A stretch of DNA of 64,000 nt from Papaver somniferum. Its lineage: Eukaryota > Streptophyta > Magnoliopsida > Ranunculales > Papaveraceae. Each line of letters begins with the position of its first letter. Within the stretch, counting starts at the first letter, position 1. Of this stretch, positions 24,389-34,955 are shown piece by piece. The translations under genes were made by a program, and so were the position numbers. Under the pieces are notes generated by a model. That model saw only the letters and a program-made list of their open reading frames with translations, made no database searches and was not told the origin of the DNA. The stretch lies in contig NC_039361.1 of NCBI RefSeq assembly GCF_003573695.1, forward strand, positions 35,529,702 to 35,593,701. Reading direction: 5' to 3'.

Positions 24389-26279
24389 TGGTGTGGTTTT
24401 AAAAGAACCTACAACTTAGACCTGCAAGTATACAGGGTTAGTTGTAGAGAGTGAGGTAAGAAGGGGTTTGTCCTCAGGGACTTGGTGTGTGTAGTTGAAT
24501 CTATGGTCTCACCACAACGGATTTCAGAACAAGAAGTAACACAAATATGGGGTTTTGTTTGCCGATACGGCTAGATGTTGGTTATGTAACACAAAATAGA
24601 AAACAAAAATGCATATTAAAGGGCACTAGGGCAGTCGAATCCACCACCTAATCTCAGCTAAGTCAGTCCAGTTTCAATAATGTTCTTGTCCCTTTTTATG
24701 GACACCGGACAAGATGCAAGTCTGCCGTTTATCCAGGGTCTCAATGGATGGATTAATATCAACTAAGCCAACTAACTAATCCCTAGTATTAGCTGTCTTC
24801 TCACAGTATAACTAATCACAGATCAATTTGATAACTTAGATAATTAAACCTTTCCTAAGATGGATATTCTAATCGCAATTAGGGTATCTTTGCAAAGCAC
24901 TAACTGTCTTTTCAGGGCACAATTAGTCAAGGAATCAATAACAGACAATGAAGCATGAATTGCAGCACATTCATCACAGAAGTATTCTAACTACAATAGA
25001 TGCATGACATACACTGTGAAAGTAAAATGATGAAGAGCTCAGATTATATTTATCCTAAACAAGTAAAGCACAACAAGAACAATATCAGAAACATGAATCA
25101 AACTTAGAAGAAAATTAATGGTTTCATCTCAACCCTAGAAAAAGTAATTAGAACATGATGAACACAATATACTACTACAGCTTGGTGCACCGTCTAATCC
25201 GGGCATATCCAATCTCACACCCAAGACGTCAATTTATACATATAACAACTTTCCCCCAAAACCCCCTAAAACAGTGAAATTAGGGTTTACCAAAAATTGA
25301 AATTAAGTTTTACCTAGTCACTGAAAACACTTGAGAGCTTTGACCCATGATTTTTCTTCTTCTCTTGCTCCCTGTCTTGCTCCATGTGCGTCTCTAGCTC
25401 GAGCTATCTTATCAACTACTCACCTAGGGTTTTCTGAATAGAGGAGAAGGAAATAAAATAGTTGTCTAGAGGGTTGGTGGAAGTGATGGTGATGATGGGT
25501 TTTGGTAGTTGTTTGAATGGAGTGGTTGAGGAAGGTGGTGGCTGAGCTCGAGGTGGCGTAAGGTGATGGTGATGGCAGAGTTTTCTCTGCAGACGGTGAG
25601 GGAGAAGATGAAGTCGATAGAATTGGAGAAGGGTGTGTTTGTTTTGCGGGTATAGGTGTTAGGTGTTGTAGTGTTGAGCGGTTGTAGCAAATTCGATGTC
25701 CAGCGAAGATGATACGTTGGATGATCACATCTGGATTGAATCGAACGGCTAAGATGGAACAAGCTTGTAGCGACCATTGGATGCGTGATACAAAAATTCT
25801 GACGTCTTATATTGGAGTTAGGTACTATGATGTTTGACAGGAGCTTCAAGATTTGATGCTCGGTGATGAGGCGAACGTTGGATGATGTGATGGATCCAAT
25901 CTGACGGCTCTCATGGAAATGGGTATGGATATTGGAAATGGATTTGGGTAAGGGTCTTGGTCCTTGGGTATGCCAAGCCCATATCTTCTTTAAGGACAAT
26001 TCTTCCTCTTCAAGCCCACTTCTAGTTGATCCGGCTCTTGCAAACATCATTCTTCGCTGCCTTTCTGCGGGAGTCTTTGCCGTTTCTTTGCTCTTTTCGC
26101 TCCGTGAGTTAACCAGGATTTATTTAGTACCTAAAAATGCAAAATTAATTAAGAAAAATATTTATTCTTGAAAACAACGAAAACACATAATATGGGATAA
26201 AATGGAGCGTTAATGCACAAAAGATGAGTAAAATGCCAATAAAAAGGGTGCAAATATATACAATATTTGGCACTCATCA
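24389..26279 (-). repeat. 3' LTR of the Athila-like element
   Basis: TGGTGTGG...CACTCATCA, collinear with 30886-32768. Minus-strand ORFs at 25420-25728 and 25466-26050 have near-identical partners in the other LTR and are LTR noise. Confidence 0.93.
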
Positions 26280-26310
26280 AATACCCCCAAACCTGAATTT
26301 TACTTGTCCT
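26280..26310 (-). other. Polypurine tract of the Athila-like element
   Basis: On the minus strand AGGTTTGGGGGTATT directly precedes the LTR start TGATGAGTGCC. This is the expected position and composition of an Athila-type polypurine tract. It confirms the minus orientation. Confidence 0.8.
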
Positions 26311-27650
26311 CAAGTAAAACAAAACTAAGGAAATCCTACCTATACCACTGTCGCTGGTCTCTCGATTGCATTTAGCGAATGCAATAAGCCTTTTAAACCA
26401 CTAAGTGCCCCTAGTGGACGAGTTGAAGTCTCGTGAAGGTTTTCTTAGAACGTACCTACAAAGTTCTAGGACAAAATATAAGCTCAGATTCCATGAAATG
26501 TGACATGTGCAAAACAGTAGAAGCTCACACCAAAATGGAGATGTCAATCTAGCTATCAAAGGAACAATCCTAGCACTGATAACAAATAAAGACATGTGAT
26601 AAGAGTGTAAAGTGTATCTACACATGTGTAAAGAAAGATCGGATGTTATGACTACTAATCACCAAGAGATAGTTTCTCAGTCTAAGAACCGAGGTCGAAA
26701 TCTAGCTAGCTGTCCGGACTTTACGAGAATTGTGAATGAGTTTGAGGTATTTCACAATTACTCGCGTTGTACATCAATGGCATACACCCTTCCTTGCTTA
26801 TAACACAAAAACACAAAAGATGACTCTTTACATGACTCTTATTTACATTGACTACTCTCTTTTATTTTTGGAACAAGAGAGGATGGAATTGATAAATACT
26901 TTATTTTTTATTTTTTTTTTTAAAAATATTTACAACATGGTAACTCTTTTGATACATAAGCAAAAAGAAACAAAAAGATACATGACACTTTTCAAGAGGT
27001 AGCCCTTTTGATGCACCCAGTTAAATTCGATGGTTGTATTTCTTAATGTACCTCCACCTTCTATCCCAACCAACCAAAGAACAATCTAGTCAAGTTTCGT
27101 TCAGTATTCTAAAGTGATTGGCAACCGTGACTTCCGATGGAACACCTCAAGGATGAGACTATACATGTATTGGTAGATCGTGCGCGTGCAAGTTTCTTAT
27201 CACGATGTGAATTGTGCTAGAATCAGGGTGCCTAAATATCTAGACTAAGAATCCTTATGTTTACATACATGCACAGGAGTCAACATTTCAAGGTAAATGA
27301 GCTCCATTTTTATGTTTTTTCAATTTTTTCAATTTTTTAATTTTTTATTTTGATTTTTTATTTTTCAAAAAGAGGGAGGAGTTTAGTTTTCAATTATAGC
27401 ATGATATCACGGTATCTACTTTTCACCCCTAAACCTAAACTAAACATTGTCCTCAATGTTTCTAATGATAAACATATTTATAACTTGGACATATCAGAAG
27501 AACATGTTGAGTTTTGAGAGAAAGGAGAGAGAATACCCGATTTGACGAAAGAAAGAATCGAACTCCATTATTCATGGTTAGAATCCAACATATTTCAGCC
27601 ACGGTCGCCATGGAATAAAAAAATATAAAGAAAAAGAAACATAAAATTCC
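26311..27650 (-). other. Non-coding 3' region of the Athila-like element
   Basis: About 1.3 kb between the gag-extension stop and the polypurine tract. It holds T-rich and A-rich runs (near 26900 and 27320-27370) and no recognisable pol or env-like protein. In autonomous Athila elements this distance would hold several kilobases of pol, so a large deletion is implied. Confidence 0.6.
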
Positions 27651-27651
27651 A

Positions 27652-29421
27652 CTAAAAACTACCTACCGGATTATATACAAAAAATTCACTATATACATAA
27701 AGTCTAAAGAGTTGAGGATCAACCCAAAAGACAAAGTGTTGAAACATAGACAGTTTCAAAACACTAAAATTGGACTTAAATGGGAGTGAGAGTGAAAAAC
27801 CAAATGAGCTACCCCTAAACCTGGATTTTACACTAGATATATTATTGGATACAAAATCTCGCAGTTTTGGGGGTTCATCATGCACAAGGTCTAACTCGAA
27901 ATGGACTTTGCTAAGGACGGGAAAACATGCATATTCCAACTGTGGCTCCTTAAAGGTATTGTATTTAGATGAAAAATAGTCCAAGAGGACTTGGGAGGCA
28001 CACAGTTCCAGGCCTAGATTAGGTATTCTCAGAAAAGTTGGTTTTACAATATTGTTACAAACCAAATCTATGTTGGGTGGAAGGCTATCAGATTGTGACT
28101 TAAGTAGGAAGGTGACATCTAAGTTTCTCACATGCATGAGATCAAAAGTACCAATATTATCAGTCACAACAGCATTTTCTAAATCATAATCAAGTTGTGT
28201 AGCATGCTCATCATCACAAAACAATTTCACAAGTCCAAATTCAGAATCATGGTTATCCGAAATATCCAAATTAACATCAAAAGAAGCAATATATTGTGGC
28301 TTAGGTATGGAATCATACACATCAACTATATATTCATGCATAGGATCATTAGTGTCAACAGAAAATTCAACATTACCTAAGTCATGCTCTTCACAGGATA
28401 ACTGCACAATATCTAAATCAGTACCCTCATCACATGTATATGGAATACTAGAAGAAACATCATTCATGAAGGTCGGGGTAGAAAAGCCTAATGTATTTGA
28501 ACCCAAAGGTTCCGTAACATTTTCAGCATAGACATGTTCTTCTAACATAACATCATCATCATCATCATCATCATCACAAATACATGAAAATCCTACTTTG
28601 TCAAAACCATTAGTGTTTTTCGTCCATACATCTGCCTCTAAAATAGGTGAATATGGATTGACATTTTCAGCAATAGGGTATGAAACAATATATCCAGAAT
28701 TAAGCTCATAGGGAAAATCAACATCTGACTCATGGTGATTACCCATATAATGTGGCATGGTCCTAGTTTCCCTATAGGTTTCCCACTGATGGGTTTTCTC
28801 TGCAACTTCAGCTAGAAATGACCATGCATCGTCCACAGTTTTAGCAATGAACTCACCATTACACATAGATTCAACCAAGGCTTGAGACTTAAAGTCTAGT
28901 CCCTCATAAAGAATGGCGACCAGTCTCCACTTCTCAAGGCCATGGTGAGGACACTCAAACAACAAATCATTAAACCGTTCAAAATAATGAAAAAGTGTCT
29001 CTCCATCTAACTGGACAAAACAATTAATACTTTGACGAATAGAGATGGTCCTATGATGTGGAAAGAACTTTTTGACAAATTGATTTGTGAGTTGGTCCCA
29101 AGTGGTGATTGACTGCGGTCTCAGATTGTAAAATCATGTTTTAGCCCTTTCCTTTAAAGAAAATGTAAACAAGCGCAATTTCAAAGAGTCTTCGGATATA
29201 TGGTCAGGTTGTATAGCCCGGACAATTTGTTCAAACTCTCTTACATGATTATAGGGATTCTCATAATCGAACCCTCGAAATATAGGAAGTATTTGTATCA
29301 TGCTTGCGTTTAGTTCAAATGGGTCATCAGTCTGGGGTAAGACGATACATGATAACTGACTTATTCTGTTAGGGTACATGTATTCATGGAGACTACGGGG
29401 TTTATTCACACACTCGCCCAT
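27652..29421 (-). pseudogene. Gag plus acidic extension of the Athila-like element, one in-frame stop
   Basis: Starts MGECVNKPRSLHEYMYPNRI at 29421. The gag core has IQILPIFRGFDYENPYNHVREFEQI, with P-Y-H spacing typical of Athila gag, then LRLFTFSLKERAKT. A TGA at about 29134 stops it where related proteins have tryptophan (AKT-W-FYNL). After the stop the same frame continues FYNLRPQSIT... and the open frame runs on to 27652. The second part holds the LYEGLDFKSQALVESMCNGE block, then a long acidic stretch with a run of aspartates (about 28560) and many D/E-V-D repeats, ending FVYNPVGSF. Its role is unknown. Confidence 0.8.
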
Positions 29422-30861
29422 TTTTTTTTTTCAAAAAATTTGGTTTTAATGGGTTTTGAAAATTTGGTTTGAAAGGGTTTTGAAAAGAAAATTTGGTTTT
29501 GCTTGGGATAAAATTTTGGTTTTTAAAGAGGGAGGAAAATTTTGGTTTTAATTGGGAGATGAAAAGAAAACTTTGGTTTTTTTTAAAAAAAAAAATTGGA
29601 AGCAAACCCACATTGGTGGGTATTTGGTTTTTTTTTATTATTTTTTTTTATTTTTTTTTTAAATATTGGGAGAAAAACTTTGGTTTTAAAATGAGGAGCA
29701 AGCCCACATTGGTGGAGCAAGAATTTTGGTTTTGAATTAGGAGCAAATTTTTGTTTCAAAAATAAAAGGGAAGCCCACTACTTGGGTTAAATGAGGCCCA
29801 GAGTTATTTGACCTAAGCCTAGTTTGGGTTGAAGTTGGTTTGGGCTCACGAATTTGAAGCCCAACAAAAGTTATCACAAACCCACAAAAGAAAGAAAAAA
29901 AAACAATACAAATAACTACAAGCCCACAAAAGAAAAAAAAATAAAAAAAAAATAAAAATTATTACAATCCCAAAATAGAAACACTTAATTATTACAAGCC
30001 CAAATGAATTTTAATGAGGCCCAGTTGGGTTAGCTCATGGGTTAGGCTTACCTATTTTTGGAGGGAAGCCCAGTTGGGCTTTGGTCCCTTTGTGTTTGTT
30101 GCAAAATCCCAGTTGGGCTTGGATCTTCCTTAGCTTTTCTTTGCAGCCCAGTTGGGCTTGTCTTGGCAGCCTTAATCAACAGCCTAGCAACAGCTTCAGC
30201 AGGCTTGGCAAGAAGCAGCAGCAACACCAGCTAACAAGTCTCACCAGCTCATTCAGCAGCACCAGCTTTGCAAGCAAGCAGTGAACATCAATAGCAAGTA
30301 TGGAGATGGAGCAACAAAGAAGATAGCAAGAACAACAAGCAATGACAAGATGCAAGAAATGTTAACAGCAAATGATGCAAGTGCAGCTGCAAGCTAAGAG
30401 CAAAAGCAAGCAAATGAGCAAGTAGCGACAGGAGTGAGATGGAGCAAGTGAGATGAAGGTGAAAGAAACAGCAGGTTATGCAAGAATGATGCAAATGTAT
30501 TTACAAGTTATGCTAAATGAAATGAAATGATTTTTTTGTAAACAACAAAGAATATGCTACCAGAATGCAATAGAAGCATGGGATGAATAGATGCAAGAAA
30601 ATGATGCAGTGAAGACTGCAAGATGATATATTGCAAATAAGATGCAAGAAACAGCAAGACTATGCAGCTAAGAATATGAGATGCAGGTGCAACTACAGAT
30701 GAGAAACTAAAATGCAGTTACAGGAAAAACAACAAATATGCTTACACTAAATGCACAGTAAGTTATCTAAGATGTAAGTAAAGAAAAACTAAGATGAACA
30801 GCAAGGAAAACAGAAAACAGCAAAGCAAGATACACAAAGCTTCAACCACACAGCAGCCAAG
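29422..30861 (-). other. Long leader of the Athila-like element
   Basis: 1.4 kb between the primer-binding site and gag. On the plus strand it shows 'aaaattttggtttt' repeats (29440-29750), 'gcccagttgggct' repeats (30020-30170) and CAGCA-rich simple sequence (30170-30480). No gene is supported; the small ORFs here are products of simple sequence. Confidence 0.65.
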
Positions 30862-30882
30862 TCCCCGGCAGCGGCGCCAAAA
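30862..30882 (-). other. Primer-binding site of the Athila-like element
   Basis: On the minus strand TTGGCGCCGCTGCCGGGGAC lies 3-4 bases after the LTR end, the classic TGGCGCCG-x-TGCCGGGGA site of Athila and related Ty3/gypsy elements. Confidence 0.88.
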
Positions 30883-30885
30883 ATT

Positions 30886-32768
30886 TGGTGTGGTTTTAAA
30901 AGAACCTACAACTTAGACCTGCAAGTATACAGGGTTAGTTGTAGAGAGTGAGGTAATAAGGGGTTTGTCCTCAGGGACTTGGTGTGTGTAGTTGAATCTA
31001 TGGTCTCACCACAACGGATTTCATAACAAGAAGTAACACAAATAGGGGGTTTTGTTTGCCGATACGGCTAGATGTTGGTTATGTAACACAAAATAGAAAA
31101 CAAGAATGCATATTAAAGGGCACTAGGGCAGTCGAATCCACCAGCTAATCTCAGCTAAGTCAGTCTAGTTTTAATAATGTTCTTGTCCCTTTTTATGGAC
31201 ACCGGACAAGATGCAAGTCTGCCGTTTATCCAGGGTCTCAATGGATGGATTAATATCAACTAAGCCAACTAACTAATCCATAGTATTAGCTGTCTTCTCA
31301 CAGTACAACTAATCACAGATCAATTTGATAACTTAGATAATTAAACCTTTCCTAAGATGGATATTCTAATCGCAATTAGGGTATCTTTCCAAGCATTAAC
31401 TGTCTTTTCAGGGCACAATTAGTCAAGGAATCAATAACAGACAATGAAGCATGAATTGCAGCACATTCATCACAGAAGTATTCTAACTACAATGGATGCA
31501 TGACATACACTGTGAAAGTAAAATTATGAAGAGCTTAGATTATATTTATCCTAAACAAGTAAAGCAAAACAAGAACAATATCAGAAACATGAATCAAACT
31601 TAGCAGCAAATTAATGGTTTCATCTCAACCCTAGAAAAAGTAATTAGAACATGATGAACACAATATACTACTACAGCTTGGTGCACCGGCTAATCCGGGA
31701 ATATCCAATCTCACACCCAAGACGTCAATTTATACATATAACAACTTTCCCCCCAAAACCCCTAAAACGGTGAAATTAGGGTTTACCAAAAATTGAAATT
31801 AAGTTTTACCTAATCACTGAAAACACTTGAGAGCTTTGACCCATGCTTTTTCTTGTTCTCCTGCTCCCTGTCTTGCTCCATGTGCGTCTCTAGATCGAGC
31901 TATCTTATCAACTCCTCACCTAGGGTTTTCTGAATAGAGGAGAAGGAAATAAAATAGCTGGCTAGAGGGTTGGTGGAAGTGATGGTGATGATGGGTTTTG
32001 GTAGTTGTTTGAATGGAGTGGTTGAGGAAGGTGGTGGCTGAGCTCGAGGTGGCGTAAGGTGGTGGTGATGGCAGAGTTTTCTCTGCAGACGGTAAGGGAG
32101 AAGATGAAGTCGATAGAATTGGAGAAGGGTGCGTTTGTTTTGCGGGTATAGGTGTTAGGTGTTGTAGTGTTGAGCGGTTGTAGCAAATTCGATGTCCAGC
32201 GAAGATGATACGTTGGATGATCACATCTGGATTGAATCGAACGGCTAAGATGGAACAAGCTTGCAGCGACCATTGGATGCGTGATACAACAATTCTGACG
32301 GCTTAGATTGGAGTTAGGTACTATGATGTTTGACAGGAGCTTCAAGATTTGATACTCGGTGATAAGGCGAACGTTGGATGATGTGACGGCTCTCATGGAA
32401 ATGAGTATGGATATTGGAAATGGATTTGGGTAAGGGTTTTGGGCCTTGGGCCTTGGGTATGCCAAGCCCATATCTTCTTTAAGGACAATTCTTCCTCTTC
32501 AAGCCCACTTATAGTTGATCCGGCTCTTGCAAACATCATTCTTCGCTGCCTTTCTGCGGGAGTCTTTGTCGTTTCTTTGCTCTTTTCGCTCCGTGAGTTA
32601 ACCAAGCTTTATTTAGTACCTAAAAATGTAAAATTAATTAAGAAAAGTATTTATTCTTGAAAATAACGAAAACACAGAATATGGGATAAAATGGAGTGTT
32701 AATGCACAAAAGATGAGTTAAATGCCAATAAAAAGGGTGCAAATATATACAATATTTGGCACTAATCA
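30886..32768 (-). repeat. 5' LTR of the Athila-like element
   Basis: TGGTGTGG...CACTAATCA. Small differences from the 3' LTR include a few substitutions and a short missing segment near 32388. The high similarity indicates a fairly recent insertion. Confidence 0.93.
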
Positions 32769-33139
32769 CATATCCTTTATATAGTCAGGGTAAACTCGTT
32801 GTTTTTTCCTGAAGACGTTATCGCTCTATACTAGCAGAGCAAGCTGTCTAGGAGCCGTCCATCTCGTGATACTATATAGAAATAATCACTGAAAGTGTTC
32901 AGTATTCATGAGATATGCCATTGTCCAGTCGTGAGACTACATATCTACATGTACTCTGAGAGAAATTACTCTCCGTTGAGAATTCGATGAGAGACCCATG
33001 TCTCAATACTCACGTCTGATTGTTGTATCAGAGCTTCGTATAATTATGAGTTTACGATTTTAGCCCTTGTCGAAAATCCACCATCTACATAATGTTATTT
33101 TGTAGCTAGCAAATGAACCCTTTAGCTAGTCAATAGTTG

Positions 33140-33645
33140 TCGAACTGCTTCAGGATTCTTAGGAAACCCAATATATTAAATCATTTAAGGTAAAGGACGT
33201 CGATTTCCTAGTACTAATAAGAGAACATGAAAAATATAATCTGGAGATGGAATATTCGGTTGAATCTAGGAATTGAAATATTGAAAGACTGCAGTACAAG
33301 AAGTTATAAGAAAGTTCACTCGACCAATTCTTAAATTAGATTTCTCATCATGAGTTTTAGTGAAGAATTTAATTGATCATGTTCTTTTTCTATCAATAAC
33401 TGGCCCAAGCCAGGTGGACTAAAAGAATTAATGACTTGACGGAATTAAGTGGCTCAGCCGTGCTTAACCTAGGTTAGCGTTCTTATAGATACGTCATTAT
33501 TTTTTGTGCACAAACATGGGATGGTCTAGAAAGTATTATTTCACTTCCCTTATTTGTTGATCAAATTCCGACATGGAAAGGTTGTTTATTTTCTATACTA
33601 CTGGGAGATGAAATTTAGTTTTGCAAATATTCTAATTAGAAGATC
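33140..33645 (+). pseudogene. DUF295 gene pseudogene, first part
   Basis: Diverged but ordered similarity to the intact gene at 51050-53599. Compare 'cgatttcctagtactaata' (33199) with 51843, 'ttagatttctcatcatgagtttt' (33336) with 51986, and 'tttttgtgcacaaacatgg' (33501) with 52044. It covers roughly residues 255-385 of the intact protein. The frame is lost through indels, and about 110 bases without a counterpart are inserted near 33395-33505. It ends at AATTAGAAGAT, where the LINE cluster begins. Confidence 0.82.
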
Positions 33646-34077
33646 TTTATTATTATTATGAAAGATGCCACAGAGGCTTAAATTGAGAAGGCCAAAAGCA
33701 CAAATTACAATTACAAAGATTTGGCTGGGAGACGCGTAACAAATTGCACCCCAATGCCTTTTTGAATAATAATACCTAGCCTATGAAACAGAGAACTGCC
33801 TAAGTTGCTATTGATATCATGACAAGCCATGCAGTTTTTCAATCTCTTCAAAAAGACAAAACTGTCATCCCTCAACTCCCCCAAAGTTGAAAAGGCCAAA
33901 ACACCGAAATCATATCCGTGCGAAGAACATAGGTCTGCATATTTGTTGCGCTTACGGGTAATGGCTGCAGCAATAGCGTGGCCTGGAGTGAAACTACGGT
34001 TCCCACCTTTGGAGAACGGAGAAACACCAGTGACATCGAAGCACATATGTCGTCCATTCTCCCAATTATAAACCATA
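33646..34077 (-). mobile_element. 5'-truncated non-LTR retrotransposon, LINE A (endonuclease end)
   Basis: A minus-strand ORF at 33711-34076 encodes VYNWENGRHMCFDVTGVSP, then FTPGHAIAAAITRKRNKYAD, GVLAFSTLGELRDD and LFHRLGIIIQKGIGVQF. This is the C-terminal restriction-like endonuclease region also seen in LINEs B and C. The 3' tail is (AAT)n on the minus strand (33648-33659). The 5' end abuts the (ATT)n tail of a SINE, so the copy is truncated to about 430 bp. Confidence 0.85.
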
Positions 34078-34412
34078 TTATTATTATTATTTTTAAATTT
34101 TATTATATTATTGGATGGATATTATTACATGAAACTAGTTGGAAGCCTAACAAGCTAAGCTCCAACGACATACTGTTACATTAATTGAACAGGTTGTTGT
34201 GCTAATCTACCAGCGAGCCTCATGGGTAACCTAGCCAAGGGAGCCGAAACAGCGGGAGTGGGGGCTGAGATTGTGTCACAAGGGGGGCAAACTAACACTA
34301 CCTTCCATGTTAATTCCTGCAATATTACGCCATTGGGGACTCGAACCTGTGACCTCCTGGAGCGCATTAAACTTTGGGGAACGGGGATGACCAGCTGAGC
34401 TAGGGGACCGTT
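34078..34412 (-). mobile_element. tRNA-derived SINE, copy 1
   Basis: The minus strand starts near 34412 with a tRNA-like head: TAGCTCAGCTGGTCATCCCC (A box) and GGTTCGAGTCCCCAATGG (B box) about 45 bases later, the internal RNA polymerase III promoter. A unique body follows, and the 3' end has an AATAAAATTTAAAAATAAT-type tail. Length is about 335 bp. A second copy lies at 34468-34796. It is not a tRNA gene because the 3' half does not fold as one and the tail is wrong. Confidence 0.88.
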
Positions 34413-34417
34413 ATTTG

Positions 34418-34467
34418 TATTATTATTATTAGTATTATTGGATCATGATCATTACATGAAACGATCA
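34418..34467 (-). mobile_element. Tail fragment of a third SINE copy
   Basis: TTATTATTATTAGTATTATTG followed by GATCATGATCATTACATGAAA matches the 3' end of the two SINEs (ATTGGATAACGATTATTACATGAAA). It is only about 50 bp, so severely truncated. Confidence 0.6.
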
Positions 34468-34796
34468 TTATTGTTATTATTATTAAATATTATTATATTA
34501 TTGGATAACGATTATTACATGAAATTAGTTGGAAGCCTAACAAGCTAAGCTCCAACGACATACTACTACATTGATTGAACATGTTGTTGTGCTAGCCTAC
34601 CAGCGAGCCTCATGAGTAACCTAGCCAAAGGAGCCGAAGCGGATGGGGGCTGAGATTGTGTCACAAGGGGAGCAAACTAACTCTACCTTCCATGTTAATT
34701 TCTGCAATATTACGCCATTGGGACTCGAACCTGGGACCTCCTGGAACGCATGACACTTTGGGGAACGAGGATGACCAGCTGAGCTAGGTGCCCGTT
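34468..34796 (-). mobile_element. tRNA-derived SINE, copy 2
   Basis: Same structure as copy 1: A box TAGCTCAGCTGGTCATCCTC, B box GGTTCGAGTCCCAATGG, the same body and the same (AAT)n-type tail. The two copies differ by scattered substitutions and a small indel near 34245/34640, so they are separate insertions, not a very recent duplication. Confidence 0.88.
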
Positions 34797-34955
34797 CTTA
34801 AAAGGTGCTTCGAGGGGCAATTTGTTATAAAGGAAAATCAAGTCAAAAATTATTATTATTATTATTATTTATTTTGTAATCATGAAACGTACCTATGAGA
34901 ACATTTATTAAAAATAGGAAAATTAGTAATATTACAAGGAGTTTGTTTGGTACAT
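34797..34955 (-). mobile_element. Short LINE/SINE 3'-end fragments joined by (TTA)n
   Basis: 34801-34852 (AAAGGTGCTTCGAGGGGCAA...) is a diverged copy of 42916-42967 and resembles the 3' end of LINE A. After a (TTA)n run at 34850-34872, another short piece with 'aatcatgaaacg' resembles SINE 3' DNA. These are remnants of further truncated insertions. Confidence 0.5.

Larger units (their letters stand above)
24389..32768 (-). mobile_element. Athila-like Ty3/gypsy element with gag only (non-autonomous)
   Basis: LTRs at 24389-26279 (1891 bp) and 30886-32768 (1883 bp) start TGGTGTGG and end in ATCA, and they look nearly identical. CATAT flanks the insertion at 24384-24388 and 32769-32773, and the unoccupied target is seen in the other LTR near 13693. 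The primer-binding site is beside the right LTR and the polypurine tract beside the left one, both on the minus strand, so it reads right to left. The internal region of 4.6 kb encodes gag and a long acidic extension but no protease, reverse transcriptase or integrase. Mobility would need a helper element. Confidence 0.93.
10423..33089 (-). mobile_element. Large minus-strand Ty3/gypsy (Tat-like) element carrying an antisense gene segment
   Basis: Two long direct repeats, 10423-14005 and 21284-33089 (the latter split by a later insertion), both start TGTAGATGGG and end CCATCTACA. They bound a 7.28 kb internal region. The flanks are TAATA (10418-10422) and TAATG (33090-33094), a near-perfect 5-bp duplication. 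Gag is on the minus strand next to the right LTR, so the element reads right to left. Gag and a decayed protease are visible but no reverse transcriptase or integrase, so it is non-autonomous. In their place sits plus-strand, intron-bearing gene DNA. The LTR lengths (3583 versus about 3421 bp without the insert) differ mainly by one deletion of roughly 190 bp. Confidence 0.85.
21284..33089 (-). repeat. 5' LTR of the large Ty3/gypsy element, split by an inserted retrotransposon
   Basis: LTR DNA is at 21284-24388 and 32774-33089, separated by the element at 24389-32768 plus one copy of CATAT. Compared with the 3' LTR it has a 34-bp tandem duplication near 21845 (CACTTGGTCGATTTTCCACC twice). It also lacks about 190 bp at 22587 (compare 11715-11900). 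Otherwise the two are closely collinear, including the GC-rich modules and the hairpin array. Confidence 0.85.

Noticed and set aside
25420..26050. Minus-strand ORFs of 102 and 194 residues as genes
   Set aside because: They lie within the LTR of the Athila-like element and recur with changes in the other LTR (31916-32471); composition is His/Ser/Thr-rich without domain features.
29493..29735. Plus-strand 80-residue ORF rich in F and W
   Set aside because: Generated by 'aaaattttggtttt' simple repeats in a retroelement leader.
34330..34412. tRNA gene on the minus strand (A and B boxes)
   Set aside because: The tRNA-like head continues into a SINE body with an (AAT)n tail, and a second copy with the same body lies at 34468-34796. 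It is a SINE promoter, not a tRNA gene.
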